DNA from: Holtiella tumoricola
Lineage (GTDB): Bacteria > Bacillota > Clostridia > Lachnospirales > Cellulosilyticaceae
Direction: 5' to 3'
DNA: 64,000 bases
Assembly (NCBI RefSeq): GCF_027857615.1
Contig: NZ_JAQIFT010000040.1
Location: forward strand, 186,001 to 250,000
Shown here: positions 62,165 through 64,000 of the stretch, piece after piece
Layout: each line of letters starts with the position of its first letter
How positions within the stretch are numbered: position 1 is the first letter of the stretch
Made by a program: the position numbers and the translations under genes
Notes under the pieces: generated by a model
Databases searched by the model: none
Told to the model about the DNA's origin: nothing
The model's input: only the letters and a program-made list of their open reading frames with translations

Positions 62165-63211
62165 TTATTTCATAAGATACATCTTATCAAACACAGCAAG
62201 AATTAATGCCTCCGGATAGCCACCTTCTTCTACTTTATTATGCTCAAAAAAGCAATAATAGTACTTTCCATCTGGTGAAATTGCAATATCTGCATACCCT
62301 GCGACTTCTGCAATCTTTTTACTATATTTCCATGTTTTTGCATCATCTTCGCTCATACGGACAGTTAAATTAATTCGTGGCGCCCACCCCCTTGCATCAT
62401 TGTATGCACAATTGACAAATAAAATGGTATCCTCTGTTTTTACAATACTCCCAAAACAAATAGGATCTGGTAAGTTCATATCTGCAACAGGCTTAGAAAA
62501 TTGATCTTTCCCATTAGGAGATACAGCAGTATAGCGATAATGTACTTTTCCATTGTGGCGAATATTAAGCATTACACAACCATCTGATAACTCTACAGCT
62601 TGTGTTTCATTAGGCCAAACAAAGTCATCCTCTGTACTCTCACTCCCATAAATGATCTCACCACGCTCCCATGTTTGACCACCATCATCACTTATAATAG
62701 TACTCACCTGTGTAGGAAAATGGTTATTACCTTCTCCACGGGCTAGCCAAATAGGCACAACTAATCTTCCATTTTGTAGCTCAATCCCATGACCTGGACC
62801 TACTGCAAACAAAGACCAATTATATTCTTGTCTAAAAGCTTCTACGCATTCTAAGATGCTTACTGGCTCTGAAAAGGTAGCCCCATCATCATAGCTTACT
62901 TGATAGAAAAGTTGCCTGTAATCCTTTTGCCATAAAAAATGAACCTTTCCATCTTTTGATGCGATCATGACAGGATTATTGATGGCTATTTCATCATCAT
63001 AGACCACCATTTGCCTTATATCAAAAGTAGTACCTCCATCTATACTCCTTCGTACACCAATCCCACGTGTACTCCAATCACTTTCGCTCAGTCTTGTTTC
63101 ATAATAGGTAATTATTGTACCTTTTGTTGTCACTACAATTCCAGGTATTCTATAAGCCTTAAACCCCTGTTCACCACTTGTTTCAATATTGACCCATTTT
63201 AATTCGCTCAT
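62165..63211 (-). CDS. Sialidase-like BNR/Asp-box protein, cytoplasmic
   Basis: About 348 residues with the six-bladed propeller signs of exo-sialidases: YRIPGIV (catalytic Arg strand) near residue 20, and Asp-boxes SIDGGTTF, SDDGGQTW and a third degenerate box (SEDDAKTW). No signal peptide or anchor, so it acts inside the cell on an imported sialylated oligosaccharide, or on a related sugar. The frame opens five codons earlier with GTG, but the ATG at 63211 lies after GGAG. It follows the N-acetylneuraminate-lyase-like gene by 17 bases. Confidence 0.85.
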   Translation of the reverse strand: MSELKWVNIETSGEQGFKAYRIPGIVVTTKGTIITYYETRLSESDWSTRGIGVRRSIDGGTTFDIRQMVVYDDEIAINNPVMIASKDGKVHFLWQKDYRQLFYQVSYDDGATFSEPVSILECVEAFRQEYNWSLFAVGPGHGIELQNGRLVVPIWLARGEGNNHFPTQVSTIISDDGGQTWERGEIIYGSESTEDDFVWPNETQAVELSDGCVMLNIRHNGKVHYRYTAVSPNGKDQFSKPVADMNLPDPICFGSIVKTEDTILFVNCAYNDARGWAPRINLTVRMSEDDAKTWKYSKKIAEVAGYADIAISPDGKYYYCFFEHNKVEEGGYPEALILAVFDKMYLMK

Positions 63212-63228
63212 CCTTATCGTCTCCACTT

Positions 63229-64000
63229 TTAAATGTTTTTTAAGAACGCTACTTCTGTTACATGGTACTTGTCTTTAATTTGTCTTAATGCTTCTTTAAA
63301 TGTATCTAACTCACTGTCTTTATAGTTGGTAAAAGGTCGACGTGAATAACCTGCATCTACACCTTGCCACTTAATCATATTTCTCATAAGTGCTATATAG
63401 TCATATTTTAATGCCGCAAGAATAATTTCTGTTGCAATTTTTTGCAGACGCACGCCTTTGGTAAGTTCTCCCCTTTGAACAGCTTGATTAATCTCTTTAA
63501 ATAATTCTGGCATTACATTATAAAATGAACCAATAATACCATCTGTTCCTAAAGCAAGCCCTGAAAATGACATTTCATCACATCCTGAATAAATCATAAA
63601 CTTTTCACCCAATATTTCTTTGAGATGCCCCATTTGATCGTGGTCTTTGCCTGTAAATTTCAAACCTTTTACATTCTCTAGTTGGGATAACTTTAAAATA
63701 AGCTCTGTTCCCATCAAACCAGCTAATGGCACATTATAAATAATCATTGGAAGAGGGGTAGCTTCTGCAATATCTTTATAATAATTATAAATATTTTGTT
63801 CACTAAACCTCCAGTAAAAAGGTGGTACTGAAGAAACTGCATCTGCTCCCACTTCATAAGCATGTTTGGCAAGATCTATAGATTTTTTAGTCCCAATATC
63901 CCCTATATGTACAATCACAGGTTTTCTTCCTGCGACCCTATGTACAACTGTTTCTACTACCTTTTTTCTCTCCTCCCCTGTCATTAAAAAACCTTCTCCG
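63229..64000 (-). CDS. N-acetylneuraminate lyase/DHDPS-family aldolase, cut by right edge
   Basis: The minus-strand frame has no stop to the window end, with residues GEGFLMTGEER upstream of the first internal Met, so the true N-terminus is outside. Visible motifs are the Tyr strand IIYNVPLAGL and the Schiff-base Lys strand GLKFTGKDHDQM; KFT in place of KE is usual for neuraminate lyases rather than DHDPS. It splits a sialic acid or similar sugar acid into pyruvate and an aldehyde sugar. The sialidase is downstream in the same operon. Confidence 0.88.
   Translation of the reverse strand, partial: GEGFLMTGEERKKVVETVVHRVAGRKPVIVHIGDIGTKKSIDLAKHAYEVGADAVSSVPPFYWRFSEQNIYNYYKDIAEATPLPMIIYNVPLAGLMGTELILKLSQLENVKGLKFTGKDHDQMGHLKEILGEKFMIYSGCDEMSFSGLALGTDGIIGSFYNVMPELFKEINQAVQRGELTKGVRLQKIATEIILAALKYDYIALMRNMIKWQGVDAGYSRRPFTNYKDSELDTFKEALRQIKDKYHVTEVAFLKNI

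Noticed and set aside
1..64000. Search for insertion sequences, prophage, defence or biosynthetic gene clusters
   Set aside because: No transposase, integrase, phage structural, restriction or NRPS/PKS gene is seen; gene content is sugar transport, catabolism and regulation with uniform base composition.

Overview
The window is AT-rich DNA of a Gram-positive anaerobe of the Clostridia. The evidence is strong AGGAGG ribosome sites, frequent TTG and GTG starts, YesM/YesN two-component systems, CUT1 sugar ABC transporters with lipoprotein receptors, SLH-anchored surface proteins and a bile-salt-hydrolase-like enzyme. The content (mannosidase, xylosidase or glucosidase type GH3, GH18, sialidase, sialic-acid lyase, beta-helix surface protein) suits a gut, rumen or plant-fibre polysaccharide degrader; a Lachnospiraceae or Cellulosilyticum-like host is my inference. 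I saw no rRNA, tRNA, transposase, phage gene or CRISPR array.

Region 1 (1-11083, all minus strand) is an acid-sugar catabolic island. It holds a split transketolase, an Asp/Glu-racemase-like protein, a sugar isomerase, a PdxA-type dehydrogenase, a tripartite tricarboxylate (TctCBA) transporter, a PrpR-type sigma-54 activator and the sigma-54 factor itself. Two consensus -24/-12 promoters, each with upstream TGTTTCA/TGAAACA elements, drive the enzyme operon and the transporter operon, so the island looks like a self-contained sigma-54 regulon. Region 2 (11200-16781) has a candidate C-rich small RNA, a GH18 protein, a helix-turn-helix/TPR regulator with an MFS exporter, a CNNM/CorC-type membrane protein and a possible tiny ORF.

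Region 3 (16818-28186) is a sugar-utilisation locus: LplABC-type importer, a DUF5696-like glycosidase, YesN/YesM, and a divergent beta-mannosidase. Region 4 (28276-31148) has a bile-salt-hydrolase-like amidase, a DeoR/WYL-like regulator and a collagen-like protein with a Cys-rich head. Region 5 (31299-40219) is another sugar locus (two-component pair, GH3, CUT1 importer) followed by a frameshifted AraC/GyrI-like regulator.

Region 6 (40363-56101) has a flavin amine-oxidase-like protein, a YkgJ zinc/iron-cluster protein, a Gfo/Idh oxidoreductase, a PrsA-like foldase, a 1900-residue SLH-anchored beta-helix protein, a third CUT1 importer with an unusually long permease, and its AraC regulator. 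Region 7 (56160-64000) has a split ArsP/DUF318-like permease whose second half carries a ferredoxin domain, a divergent Crp/Fnr regulator, a lipoprotein-rhodanese gene interrupted by a stop codon, an orphan sensor kinase, a secreted protein of unknown function behind a cyclic-di-GMP-I riboswitch with a terminator, and a sialidase plus N-acetylneuraminate-lyase pair cut by the window edge.

Recurrent themes are intercistronic hairpins directly after ABC receptor genes, and a family of five related terminator hairpins sharing a CTACTTAAATGTC-like arm.
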